Shown: in pieces, positions 35,095 through 43,671 of the stretch
Layout of the letters: every line of letters begins with the position of its first letter
How positions within the stretch are numbered: the stretch's first letter is position 1
Origin: Eubacteriales bacterium
GTDB lineage: Bacteria > Bacillota > Clostridia > Lachnospirales > Lachnospiraceae
Reading direction: 5' to 3'
Length of the DNA: 64,000 bases
Assembly: GCA_030524545.1 (NCBI GenBank)
Contig: JAUNGM010000010.1
Location: 1-64,000 of the forward strand
Translations under genes and position numbers: made by a program
The notes under the pieces: model-generated
What the model saw: only the letters and a program-made list of their open reading frames with translations
Database searches by the model: none
Told to the model about the DNA's origin: nothing

Positions 35095-36223
35095 AAACTT
35101 ATCCGTTTTTTACCATGAGAGAAAAGTCGGTACGTTGGCTTTGTATAAGAATAATCTGGCGGTGTTTAAGTATGAAAAGGAATGGATTGCGGAGGGATTT
35201 TCCATCAGTCCTTTTTCGCTGCCGCTTCAGCCCAAAGTATTTATTCCAAGAATAGACCCTTTTGATGGCATTTTTGGAGTATTTGCAGATAGTCTTCCGG
35301 ATGGGTGGGGACGCTTACTGGTTGATCGGCTCATGATAAAAAATCATATAAATCCACACGAGATAGGAAATCTTAATAGGTTAGCAATTGTAGGAAACTC
35401 AGGTATGGGTGCGCTCTCTTATAGACCGGATTTCTGCTTTGATACGGAGAATTTATCCATGGATTTTGATGAGATAGCAATGGAATGCAGCAAAATCCTG
35501 AGAACAGATTATTCCGGAAACCTGGATGAACTATTTCGGCTTGGAGGTTCCTCCGGCGGCGCAAGGCCAAAGATTTTGACAGAAATAGATGGGGAAGAAT
35601 GGATTGTAAAATTTCCATCTTCCGATGATGGAAAAGAAATAGGCAGACAAGAGTATGAGTATTCTTTATGCGCGAAGGAATGCGGTATTGAAATGGAACC
35701 TACTAAAATTTTTCCGTCAAATTTGTGTGAGGGCTATTTCGGAACAAGGCGTTTTGACAGGCGAAAAAGCAGTAGTGGAGAAATAGAACGGATTCATATG
35801 ATTTCAGCAGGAGCTGTTCTGGAAACCTCACATAGGATTCCAAATCTGGATTATGATATTTTAATGAAGCTGACATTGGAATTGACAAAGGATTATAAAG
35901 AGATTGAAAAATTATATCGCCTTATGTGTTTTAATGTTTTTGCACATAATCGGGATGATCATTCTAAAAATTTTACTTATCTTTATAATGAAAAAGAAGA
36001 AAGATGGATTCTTTCTCCGGCGTATGATTTAACTTATAGTTATTCACTTGGGGGAGAACATGCAACGACGATAAATGGAAATGGAAGCAACCCGGGCATA
36101 ATGGATATACTTGCGGTAGGAAAAAGCATTGGGATGGACGAAAGAAGGGCAAAAATAATTGCAAAAGATATTCAGGAAACGGTTCATGACAGATTGGAAA
36201 GAAATCATTTTTTTAAGACTTGA
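35081..36223 (+). CDS. hipA: HipA-type serine/threonine kinase toxin
   Basis: 380 residues. The N-terminal HipA_N part (VGTLALYKNN to LPDGWGRLLVDRL) is followed by the HipA_C kinase fold: Ser-bearing loop GGSSGGARPK (about 160), catalytic AHNRDDHSKNF (Asp292, Asn297) and metal-binding SPAYDLT. Active-site residues look intact. In E. coli HipA phosphorylates glutamyl-tRNA synthetase, halts translation and causes persistence; the target here may differ. Start has GAGGAG at 7 bases. The gene is visibly richer in A+T at third positions than its neighbours, consistent with acquisition as a cassette. Confidence 0.92.
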   Translation: MDRIKNLSVFYHERKVGTLALYKNNLAVFKYEKEWIAEGFSISPFSLPLQPKVFIPRIDPFDGIFGVFADSLPDGWGRLLVDRLMIKNHINPHEIGNLNRLAIVGNSGMGALSYRPDFCFDTENLSMDFDEIAMECSKILRTDYSGNLDELFRLGGSSGGARPKILTEIDGEEWIVKFPSSDDGKEIGRQEYEYSLCAKECGIEMEPTKIFPSNLCEGYFGTRRFDRRKSSSGEIERIHMISAGAVLETSHRIPNLDYDILMKLTLELTKDYKEIEKLYRLMCFNVFAHNRDDHSKNFTYLYNEKEERWILSPAYDLTYSYSLGGEHATTINGNGSNPGIMDILAVGKSIGMDERRAKIIAKDIQETVHDRLERNHFFKT

Positions 36224-36236
36224 TTTCAGCAGTTAT

Positions 36237-36269
36237 GGACAGGGATACTATTTGGAGGAAGTGGTATGA
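36237..36269 (+). pseudogene. Residual original 3' end of the response regulator gene
   Basis: Codes GQGYYLEEVV and a TGA that overlaps the kinase ATG (ATGA). It corresponds to GQGYYLEKID at the end of the intact regulator gene 1.5 kb upstream; CAGGGATACTAT is identical in both (34711-34722 and 36240-36251). It marks the right junction of the hipBA cassette. Confidence 0.8.
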
Positions 36270-37567
36270 TCAGGGCGCTTCGGAGGAAGTTTATTCTTGT
36301 GGCTATGCTTTCGACATTTGTGGTTTTGGCGGCTATTATGGGTACGGTGAACGTGGTAAATTATTGGCGGCTGTGCAGCAGGGCAGATGGAATGACGTCC
36401 CTTCTGGCACAAAACGATGGGAAATTTCCCGGAGATCTCCAGAATATGGAGCCATCGAACAATACAGAAAATATTCCGGACAGCATTCCGGAAAATCCGG
36501 TTTTTTCTAAAAAAAGACCCAAGGGCGTTCCAGGCACGCTGAAGCAGGACGATTTTTCTCCGGAAACGCCATATGAGACACGGTTTTTTACCGTTACTCT
36601 GGACAATGAGCAAAATATGATTTCCCTGAATACCGATAGTATTGCCGCTGTTGACGAAGAAGCGGCTCAGGAATACGCGGTTAAAGCCGCATCTGATGAA
36701 AACACCACCGGATTTCAGGGGATTTACCGGTATCGTATTGTAGAAGAAGAGGACTGCATCCGCTGCATTTTCCTGGACTGCCGGACAGAACTTACCGGTT
36801 TTCGGAATCTTACATTTATTTGCGTATCTGTATCAGCGCTTGGGCTGGCGGCAGTCTTTATTCTGGTATTTCTGTTTTCCAGGCTGGTGTTCCGGCCTGT
36901 GGAGGAAAGTCTGGAAAAGCAGAAACGGTTTATTACGGATGCCAGCCATGAATTAAAAACACCTCTGACAATCATTGATGCCAATACGGAAGTTATGGAA
37001 ATGGAAAACGGTGAAAGCCAGTGGACAAAGAGTACCCGGAAGCAGATTCAGCGCCTTGCAGCCCTTACCCAGCAGCTTGTAACGTTAGCCCGGTTGGATG
37101 AAGAACAGGGAGCCGGAGATAAAATGGAATTTTCACTGTCTGATGCCCTGGAAGAAAGCATCCGGCCCTTTGAGGCCCCTGCCCAAACCCAGGAAAAGAA
37201 GCTCACGTATCATATTGAAGAGGGGATTTCCTATTTTGGAAACGAAAAATCCATCCGCCAGATGATCGGAATTCTTTTAGATAATGCAGTAAAGTATTCC
37301 TCCCAGGGCGGTATCATCCGGATAACCCTCACTAAAAAGGGCAAGAAGATTTATCTGGAGGTTTTCAACGAGGCAGATGAGCTGCCAAAGGGAAAGCTGG
37401 ATATCCTTTTTGAGCGGTTTTACAGGCTGGATACCTCCCGCAATTCAGATACCGGCGGTTCAGGAATCGGCCTGTCCGTGGCAAAAGCCATAGTCCAGGC
37501 GCATAAGGGCAAAATCAATGCTTATAGTGAAGATGGGAAAAGCCTGACGATCACGGCAGTTCTCTAA
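36266..37567 (+). CDS. Sensor histidine kinase, partner of the response regulator
   Basis: 433 residues: membrane helix about 10-32, extracytoplasmic domain about 33-180, second helix about 186-210, HisKA with His228 (DASHELKTPLTIID), and HATPase with N box (LLDNAVKYSSQGG) and G boxes (DTGGSGIGLSVAKAIVQAHKG). The HAMP domain is absent or very short. It originally overlapped the regulator gene by 4 bases, and must now be transcribed through the hipBA cassette or from a promoter within it. Confidence 0.94.
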   Translation: MIRALRRKFILVAMLSTFVVLAAIMGTVNVVNYWRLCSRADGMTSLLAQNDGKFPGDLQNMEPSNNTENIPDSIPENPVFSKKRPKGVPGTLKQDDFSPETPYETRFFTVTLDNEQNMISLNTDSIAAVDEEAAQEYAVKAASDENTTGFQGIYRYRIVEEEDCIRCIFLDCRTELTGFRNLTFICVSVSALGLAAVFILVFLFSRLVFRPVEESLEKQKRFITDASHELKTPLTIIDANTEVMEMENGESQWTKSTRKQIQRLAALTQQLVTLARLDEEQGAGDKMEFSLSDALEESIRPFEAPAQTQEKKLTYHIEEGISYFGNEKSIRQMIGILLDNAVKYSSQGGIIRITLTKKGKKIYLEVFNEADELPKGKLDILFERFYRLDTSRNSDTGGSGIGLSVAKAIVQAHKGKINAYSEDGKSLTITAVL

Positions 37568-37602
37568 TAAAAAATTTAAATAAAAAACGATTTGACTGTA
37601 CA

Positions 37603-37797
37603 ATGATTGTGGTAACAGCAGCGGTTTCCCTCTTCTTTGCGCACAGAATCATTGGAATTGGGCTTGGAACCGTTCTTTCAGCTTTGTTTATCGGCAGGAT
37701 GATTCAGGTTTTCAGCCGTTTATTAAATCCATATCTGGATAGAGTATTAGAGGAGAGTAGGACGCCGAAAAAAAGGGTACAAAATGAGGCTGTGTGA
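37603..37797 (+). pseudogene. C-terminal fragment of a YczE/DUF6198-type membrane protein
   Basis: 64 codons: two hydrophobic segments (VVTAAVSLFFAHRIIGIGLG; TVLSALFIGRMIQVF) then a charged tail. The pattern matches the last helix pair of YczE/YitT-like proteins (GIGT...A...G...FF). There is no ribosome binding site, and the frame is open upstream into the kinase terminator area, so this is best read as a truncated gene. Confidence 0.55.
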
Positions 37798-37966
37798 AGA
37801 TAAGAAAATGGCAGTAAGCCGCGGGGATTTTTAGTTAAATAATATAGGTAATGTATCTGCACAGACATTTAACGAACAAAAGTTAAAAATCCTATAGCAC
37901 CCTGCTTCCGGACATGTTATGATATCCGTAGAAAATCAAATGAAAAAACAGGAGGAAATCCTTATC

Positions 37967-39184
37967 ATGAAATATGATTTTACATCAATTATTGACCGTC
38001 ATGGGATGGATGCAATCGCGGTGGACGGACTCGGTACGGGAGGAATGGCTCCGGATGCACCGAAAGAAGGATTTGATGCAATTCCCATGTGGGTTGCAGA
38101 TATGAATTTTGCCACAGTTCCCACGATTCAGGAGGCAATCATTGCGCGTGCGAAGCATCCGACTTTTGGATACTTTGATCCGCGGGAGGAATATTATGAA
38201 TCAATTATCCGGTGGCAGGAGAAACGAAATGGAGTCATTGGCCTGACAAAGGAATGTATCGGCTATGAAAACGGTGTGCTCGGCGGTGTTGTATCTGCTT
38301 TGACAGCTTTTGCGTCGCCGGGAGATGCGGTGCTTCTGCATAGCCCTACCTATATCGGCTTTACCGGAAGTATCGAAAATAATGGCTTCAGAATCGTTCA
38401 CAGCCCTCTGAAGCAGGATGAAAACGGCATCTGGCGCATGGATTATGAAGATATGGATGCGAAGATCAAAGCCAATAAGATCCATGTGGCTGTCTTCTGC
38501 AGTCCCCACAATCCCTGCGGACGTGTCTGGGAGCGCTGGGAAATCGAGAAAGCCATGGAGGTATATAAAGCTAATGACTGTGTCGTGATCTCAGATGAAA
38601 TCTGGTCGGACATTATCCTGGAGGGATACCACCATATTCCAACCCAGTCCGTCAGTGAAGATGCCCGGAACCGTACGATTGCCCTGTATGCACCAAGCAA
38701 GACCTTTAACCTTGCAGGATTGATCGGAAGCTATCATATTATTTACAGCAAATATCTCCGGGACCGTGTGCGTGCCAAAGCAAGCAAATCTCATTATAAT
38801 TCCATGAATGTTTTGTCCATGCATGCACTGATCGGTGCTTATAAGCCGGAAGGATATGAATGGGTGGATGAGCTTTGCCAGGTGATCACCGGAAACATTG
38901 CTTATGCATGTGATTATATTGCAGAGCATTTCAAGGGAATCAAGGTCAGCAGGCCACAGGGAACCTATATGCTGTTTCTGGACTGCAGCGAATGGTGTGA
39001 GAAGCACGGCAAAACTATTGAGGAACTGGAAAAAGCAGGATGGGATGTTGGAGTGGCCTGGCAGGACGGCCGTGCGTTCCATGGGCCATGTGCCATTCGT
39101 ATGAACCTGGCGCTGCCGCTGGAAAGAGTGAAAGAAGCATTTGCCCGTCTGGATAAATATGTATTTAGTGAAACAGATAATTGA
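37967..39184 (+). CDS. MalY/PatB-type PLP aminotransferase (probable cystathionine beta-lyase)
   Basis: Start at the ATG 11 bases after GGAGG (MKYDFTSIIDRHG), giving 405 residues. Fold-type I PLP enzyme: MWVADMNFATVP start, NPCGRVWERWE, SDEIWSDIIL and PLP lysine in APSKTFNLAG; it ends with AIRMNLALPLERV. The MWVADMxF motif is typical of MalY/PatB, which cleave cystathionine or cysteine to thiol, pyruvate and ammonia. Substrate cannot be fixed from sequence. The YczE-type gene begins 20 bases after the stop, so they are probably cotranscribed. Confidence 0.9.
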   Translation: MKYDFTSIIDRHGMDAIAVDGLGTGGMAPDAPKEGFDAIPMWVADMNFATVPTIQEAIIARAKHPTFGYFDPREEYYESIIRWQEKRNGVIGLTKECIGYENGVLGGVVSALTAFASPGDAVLLHSPTYIGFTGSIENNGFRIVHSPLKQDENGIWRMDYEDMDAKIKANKIHVAVFCSPHNPCGRVWERWEIEKAMEVYKANDCVVISDEIWSDIILEGYHHIPTQSVSEDARNRTIALYAPSKTFNLAGLIGSYHIIYSKYLRDRVRAKASKSHYNSMNVLSMHALIGAYKPEGYEWVDELCQVITGNIAYACDYIAEHFKGIKVSRPQGTYMLFLDCSEWCEKHGKTIEELEKAGWDVGVAWQDGRAFHGPCAIRMNLALPLERVKEAFARLDKYVFSETDN

Positions 39185-39203
39185 TCAGGAGCGGAGGAGG
39201 AAG

Positions 39204-39863
39204 ATGAAAAGAAGCTGGAAAGAATTACTGGTACGAGTAGTGATCCTTCTGGTGGGACTGACGATCGCCCATCTGGGAGTTACTCTGTTTTTGCTGGCAA
39301 ACCTGGGCTCAGATCCGTTTAATGTTCTGGTGCAGGGGATTTTCCGAACGATATCCCGGTTAACGGGGTGGTCGGTACTGACTCATGGATATACTCATGT
39401 TGCGATGTGCTTTTTAATTATTATTGTACTGCTGATCGTGGACAAAAGCTACATAAAAATTGGAACCCTGCTTTGCATGGTCTGCGGCGGTCCGATCATC
39501 GATTTTTTTACTGGAATTTTGTCACCGCTGTTTACGGAGGACATGTATCTTGGGACGAAGCTGCTGATTCTTTGCCTGGGGTGTGCGATTCTGGCATTCG
39601 GTATGACCATTGTCATCAAATCCGATGCAGGAACAGGCCCCAATGATCTTGTGGCTGTTGTCATCAGTGACAAGACCGGGCGTAAATTCAGTGTTGTCCG
39701 GATTGTGGTAGATGTGACATTTTTGGTTGTGGGATTTGTCCTCGGGGGAGCAATCGGTATCGGAACTATCATCTGTGCCGGCTTTGTAGGCCCCGTAGCG
39801 GGATTCTTTATGCCATACAGTGAAAAGATTGTAAAGCTGGTACTCGGATTGCAGAAATTCTAA
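39204..39863 (+). CDS. YczE/YitT-like multipass membrane protein
   Basis: Start set at MKRSWKELL behind GGAGGAGG, giving 219 residues with about six hydrophobic helices. Conserved LGSDPFNVLVQGI, GPIIDFF, SDAGTGPNDLVAVVIS and GTIICAGFVGPVAGFF identify the YczE family (COG2364-like). Function is unknown; membership in amino acid metabolism operons has led to transporter proposals. It follows a MalY-type gene here. Confidence 0.85.
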   Translation: MKRSWKELLVRVVILLVGLTIAHLGVTLFLLANLGSDPFNVLVQGIFRTISRLTGWSVLTHGYTHVAMCFLIIIVLLIVDKSYIKIGTLLCMVCGGPIIDFFTGILSPLFTEDMYLGTKLLILCLGCAILAFGMTIVIKSDAGTGPNDLVAVVISDKTGRKFSVVRIVVDVTFLVVGFVLGGAIGIGTIICAGFVGPVAGFFMPYSEKIVKLVLGLQKF

Positions 39864-39894
39864 AAGATGAAAAAAGGCATCAGGGAGAGAATAA

Positions 39895-39936
39895 AAGGTT
39901 ACTATTTGCAGATGAGATTCTGTAAATAGTAACCTG
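39895..39936. terminator. Bidirectional terminator
   Basis: AAGGTTACTATTTGCAGA pairs with TTCTGTAAATAGTAACCT, between the YczE-type gene and the minus-strand remnants. Confidence 0.8.
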
Positions 39937-39949
39937 AAATTTTATAGAC

Positions 39950-40132
39950 TCAGCAGTCCCATAGGGCCAGTGTCCGGCTCAGCTCCAGATACTCTCCGCT
40001 GTCACCGAAAATCGGTATGGCCATCAGGTTTTTGGATATCCACAGGAAGCCGAGAACGATCTGGACAGCCATGAGAAACCCAGCGGCTATAAGCAGAATA
40101 TGGATAATGGATTTGCAGCTTTTGATCTTCAC
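39950..40132 (-). pseudogene. N-terminal fragment of a large membrane glycosyltransferase-like protein
   Basis: From a GTG (VKIKSCKSIIHIL) with AAAGGA upstream: one membrane helix followed by IPIFGDSGEYLELSRTLALW and then a stop. The FGDSGEYLELSRTL segment resembles the first periplasmic loop of GT-C/PMT-type (ArnT-like) transferases, which run to 400 residues or more. Only 60 residues remain, so most of the gene was deleted. It lies 4 bases after the GtrA remnant's stop. Confidence 0.55.
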
Positions 40133-40136
40133 TATT

Positions 40137-40712
40137 TTATATTCCTTTCTGAAAAATAAACCTGCGCTGTATCTGGTAACTGACAAAAAACAGAGCGGTA
40201 TATACGATCAGTTTTACGATCACTTTTATGATCACTTCATCAAGCTTTGTCAAAGCGAAGATCCCATTAACCAGTAAGGCGGAAGCCAGCGCCTGCACAA
40301 TACAAAGCATAAAATAACGAACTGCAGCGGAACTATATTTCCGACTGCTTTGAAATACCACATTCCGGTTCAGGCAGAAATTAAATATGGCAGAAAATAC
40401 CCTCGCAAGTCCTGTGGCAATAAAAATTCTGTTAGCAAAGCCCGAGAGGAATATTTTGGAAAACAGTGTAAACAGAAGAAAATCCACCAGGCAGGAACTT
40501 AAGGAGGAAAAGATATACCGGAAAAAAGTTCCGAAGATGGTTCCATATATTTTGATCGAGTCCACAACCGGATTAAAATGGGTGCCGGAGTTTGTTTCAT
40601 AATAAACCGTTTCTATCGGAATTTCCAGAATACCGGCTATTTTGCAAATATTGAAAAATGAAATAAGCCCGAAAAAATAAAGTACACCACTTGTCTTAGA
40701 AAGAAAATGGTC
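40137..40712 (-). pseudogene. Remnant of a GT2-GtrA polyprenol-sugar protein
   Basis: Open from 40712 with no start. The first residues (KIAGILEIPIETVYYE; THFNPVVDSIKIYGTIF) are the linker that follows the catalytic domain of dolichol-phosphate-mannose-synthase-like GT2 proteins. Four GtrA helices follow (FSSLSSCLVDFLLFTLFSKI to SYQIQRRFIF). The GT2 catalytic domain is absent. A shorter start at GTG 40565 would give a GtrA-only protein of 142 residues, which could still be made. GtrA proteins flip lipid-linked sugars for wall or O-antigen glycosylation. Confidence 0.7.
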
Positions 40713-40842
40713 TTAAAATAATCTTTGTAAATATTTGTATGAAAACAGAGTAAAGATATCGTTCAGAGGAAACGTAAAAAATGATAGATCATACAAAACA
40801 CTGGATCATACAAAACCATATGGAATGAAGGGAGAAAGACAG

Positions 40843-41361
40843 ATGAACGAAGCAATCCAAAATCTGATGGAACGCAGAAGTGTCCGCGGTTATAAAAAAG
40901 ATCTGGTACCACAGGAGGTGCTGGATGAAATCCTGGAGGCAGGGAAATACGCGCCAAGCGGAATGGGAATGCAGGGAACGATGATGGTTGTCACCCAGAA
41001 CCCGGAACTGATCGCAAAGCTTTCCAAAATGAATGCGGAGGTAATGGGGTCCAAAGCGGATCCATTTTATGGGGCGCCGACGGTTGTGATCGTATTTGCT
41101 GATAGTGATCAGGGAACTTTTGTAGAAAATGGCAGCCTTGTTATGGGGAATCTGATGCTGGCAGCTCATGCACTTGGGGTAGACTCCTGCTGGATCCACC
41201 GTGCAAGAGAGGTCTTTACAAGTGAAGAGGGTAAAAAGCTGAAGGAAGAATGGGGTGTGCCGGAGAGCTATGAGGGAATCGGCCACTGCATTCTTGGGTA
41301 CCGAAGCGGAGATTATCCTGCTGCGAAACCGAGAAAGGACGGCTTTGTGGTGAGGGTATAA
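40843..41361 (+). CDS. Nitroreductase-family flavoprotein
   Basis: 172 residues from the ATG after GGGAGAAAG (MNEAIQNLM); upstream open codons lack a ribosome site. MERRSVRGYKKDLVPQEVLD and EAGKYAPSGMG are the FMN-binding start of the nitroreductase family, and LAAHALGVDSCWI is the conserved middle segment. It reduces nitro groups, quinones or related acceptors with NAD(P)H. The EamA transporter gene starts within the stop codon (TAATG), so they are coupled. Confidence 0.9.
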   Translation: MNEAIQNLMERRSVRGYKKDLVPQEVLDEILEAGKYAPSGMGMQGTMMVVTQNPELIAKLSKMNAEVMGSKADPFYGAPTVVIVFADSDQGTFVENGSLVMGNLMLAAHALGVDSCWIHRAREVFTSEEGKKLKEEWGVPESYEGIGHCILGYRSGDYPAAKPRKDGFVVRV

Positions 41362-42230
41362 TGCAGAAGGAAAATTATGTGAAAGGAATGCTGATGATTA
41401 TTTTGTCAGCATTCTGTTTTGCCTGCATGAATGTGTGCGTACGTCTGGCCGGAGATATTCCGTCTGTGCAGAAGAGCTTTTTCCGGAATCTGGTTGCTGC
41501 AGTTTTTGCCGGAGTAATTTTATATAAAAATCATTTACAGCCAAAAGTAAAAAAGGATTACTGGGGCCCGCTGGCTCTTCGCTGTATTTTTGGAACAATG
41601 GGGATTCTCTGCAATTTTTATGCGGTGGATTATCTGCTGGTGGCAGACGCGTCGATTTTGAACAAGCTGTCACCGTTTTTTGCCATCGTTTTTTCTTTTC
41701 TGCTTTTAAAGGAAAAGATTAAGCCTGCGCAGGCTGCATGCGTGATACTGGCGTTTGCGGGATGCCTGTTTATCGTAAAGCCGGGATTCCAGAATGCTGC
41801 GCTGGTTCCCGCGCTGATCGGTGTCTGCGGAGGACTGGGCGCAGGAATGGCTTATACCATGGTGAGAGTGCTTGGCACACACGGTGTAAAAGGCCCGGTG
41901 ATTGTTTTTTACTTTTCCGCCTTTTCCTGTGTGGCTGTGCTGCCATGGATTCTTTTGGATTATGCACCTATGACAATCGGACAGGTAGGTACTTTGCTGC
42001 TGGCAGGATTATTCGCTGCGGGCGGACAGTTTTCCATTACAGCGGCGTATACGTATGCGCCTGCAAGGAAGATATCCATTTTCGATTATTCCCAGATTAT
42101 TTTTGCAACGCTGCTGGGATTTGTTCTTTTCAGGGAAATTCCGGATTTCTACAGCTTTGTGGGCTACGGGCTGATCATTTTGGCATCTCTGTGCATGTTC
42201 CTGTATAACCGCAGAGAGCAGCAGGCATAA
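41361..42230 (+). CDS. EamA/DMT-family transporter
   Basis: 289 residues, ten hydrophobic helices in two EamA repeats (first starts KGMLMIILSAFCFACMNVCV; second near LIGVCGGLGAGMAYTMVRVL), ending EIPDFYSFVGYGLIILASL. Drug/metabolite transporters of this kind export amino acids, nucleosides or other metabolites. Substrate unknown. Coupled to the nitroreductase gene by a one-base overlap. Confidence 0.88.
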   Translation: MQKENYVKGMLMIILSAFCFACMNVCVRLAGDIPSVQKSFFRNLVAAVFAGVILYKNHLQPKVKKDYWGPLALRCIFGTMGILCNFYAVDYLLVADASILNKLSPFFAIVFSFLLLKEKIKPAQAACVILAFAGCLFIVKPGFQNAALVPALIGVCGGLGAGMAYTMVRVLGTHGVKGPVIVFYFSAFSCVAVLPWILLDYAPMTIGQVGTLLLAGLFAAGGQFSITAAYTYAPARKISIFDYSQIIFATLLGFVLFREIPDFYSFVGYGLIILASLCMFLYNRREQQA

Positions 42231-42245
42231 AAAAATAATAATATT

Positions 42246-42277
42246 AGAAAGAATCCCGCAAAGCAGGATTCTTTCTT
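42246..42277. terminator. Bidirectional terminator
   Basis: AGAAAGAATCCCGC and GCAGGATTCTTTCT pair around AAA, between the convergent EamA and ROK genes. Confidence 0.8.
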
Positions 42278-42288
42278 TGGAATTGGAC

Positions 42289-43422
42289 TTAACTGCGTAA
42301 TGCAAAGTCCTTCAGGAATTCTTTAATAAAGGGAAGTGCAGCTCCTATAGAGACTGCATCGCTGCGGCACCTTCCCTGAATAATGTAGGAAACATCGTCC
42401 TGGAACGTGGAACGTTTCAGGACATTTTGTTTTATAACAGTGATATCCTGTTCGGTGAAATACGGAGTAATATTTCCGCCCAGGATCACGATATTTTCTA
42501 TGACCATATGAAGGTTGTTGATCAGTATGGAAAGATTTTGAAGATAATCATCCCATTTTTTCTGGCAGGAAGGATCGCCCTGTTCTTTTTTGGCGAAAAA
42601 CTCATCCAGTTCCATATCTGATTCCATAAGGAAGTGTCCGGAACAGTAACATTCTGCACATCCTTTTTTCCCACAGTAGCATTCAAGCCCGTTCGGAATA
42701 AGAGTCATATGTTCAAAAGTACCGGATTTTCCTGTAAGCCCATTTTGAAATTCTCCATTAATGATAATAGCGCCGCCAAGATGCTGTCCAAGGGAGAGAT
42801 AAATGGCATCGTTGATTTCGGGATTTTCCCAGAGCTCACTGGTTGATGCACATTCCGCATCGTGGATGAATTTGCAGGGAACAGAAAAATAATCAGCAAA
42901 CATTTGGATGGAAAGGCCTGTACAATCCAGAATTTTGCCGTAGGTGATTTGTGAGCCGTCCGGAGAAGCAAGTCCCTGCATTCCCAAACCAATCCCAAGA
43001 ATCTGTTCTTCTTTGTATGAGTATTTCTGAAGAAATCCCTTTACCGTCTTTTGCAGCTCTTCAAAATATATCCGGTTAGGCTGGAAATTCAGCCGGAACT
43101 TTTCTTTTGCTTCTTTTTTTCCATATAGATTTAAAGCGGTAATATAAACATTTTTTGCAAGGATTTCAATGCCTACAGCAATTCTTGCAGTGGGGATGAT
43201 CTGATAAGCCATTGCGCGTCTGCCTACAGAAGAGGATAATTGCCCGGATTTTTCAATCAGGTTTTCATTCATCAAAGTGGTGAGATGCTGTGAAACGGTT
43301 GGCAGGCTGATAGCAAGTGCATTTGCGATAGCCTGTTTGGAACAGCCGGGATTTTTATAAATGTAATGATAAACATCGGACAAATTTTTTTTCTTAATAT
43401 CTGTAAGAGAAAAGGTATCCAT
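42289..43422 (-). CDS. ROK-family transcriptional repressor (XylR/NagC type)
   Basis: Start placed at MDTFSLTDIKKKN, after AAAGGAG, giving 377 residues; 65 upstream codons cover the promoter. N-terminal winged helix (CSKQAIANALAISLPTVSQH, about 27-46), then a ROK domain with the zinc motif CYCGKKGCAECYCSG. Such proteins repress sugar genes and release DNA on binding a sugar or sugar phosphate. It diverges from the polyol/sugar operon starting at 43672, and three related palindromes lie between. Confidence 0.9.
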   Translation of the reverse strand: MDTFSLTDIKKKNLSDVYHYIYKNPGCSKQAIANALAISLPTVSQHLTTLMNENLIEKSGQLSSSVGRRAMAYQIIPTARIAVGIEILAKNVYITALNLYGKKEAKEKFRLNFQPNRIYFEELQKTVKGFLQKYSYKEEQILGIGLGMQGLASPDGSQITYGKILDCTGLSIQMFADYFSVPCKFIHDAECASTSELWENPEINDAIYLSLGQHLGGAIIINGEFQNGLTGKSGTFEHMTLIPNGLECYCGKKGCAECYCSGHFLMESDMELDEFFAKKEQGDPSCQKKWDDYLQNLSILINNLHMVIENIVILGGNITPYFTEQDITVIKQNVLKRSTFQDDVSYIIQGRCRSDAVSIGAALPFIKEFLKDFALRS

Positions 43423-43515
43423 TCTGCGCTCCTTTGTAGTAAATATGATAAAGTCGTTTGATAAAACTATTATACAATTTAATCGAAAAAAAAGAAAGAG
43501 GGATATCATTGGCGG

Positions 43516-43621
43516 TTTTGTACAAAAAACAGTCCTAATATTTGTTAGAAATAAAATATTGAACAATTTTGTAAAATGGGTTATTATAATAACACAATAA
43601 ATAAAATCATTTTGCAAAATG
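43516..43621. promoter_or_regulatory. Candidate ROK operators between the repressor and the sugar operon
   Basis: TTTTGTACAAAA (43516-43527, perfect palindrome), CAATTTTGTAAAATG (43564-43578) and CATTTTGCAAAATG (43608-43621, perfect palindrome) share the core TTTTG(Y/TA)AAAA. A further palindrome GTTATTATAATAAC (43580-43593) contains a -10-like TATAAT. Confidence 0.5.
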
Positions 43622-43671
43622 AAAAACTAAAATAATTTAACAATTTTAATAAAAAGAAAAGGAGAACGGTA

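Noticed and set aside
40785-40820. Direct repeat GATCATACAAAAC (two copies, 17 bp apart) before the nitroreductase gene
   Set aside because: Only two copies and no dyad symmetry; not enough to call an operator or mobile element footprint.
43423-43617. Upstream extension of the ROK gene
   Set aside because: These codons cover the palindromes and the divergent promoter region; a good ribosome site precedes the internal ATG.
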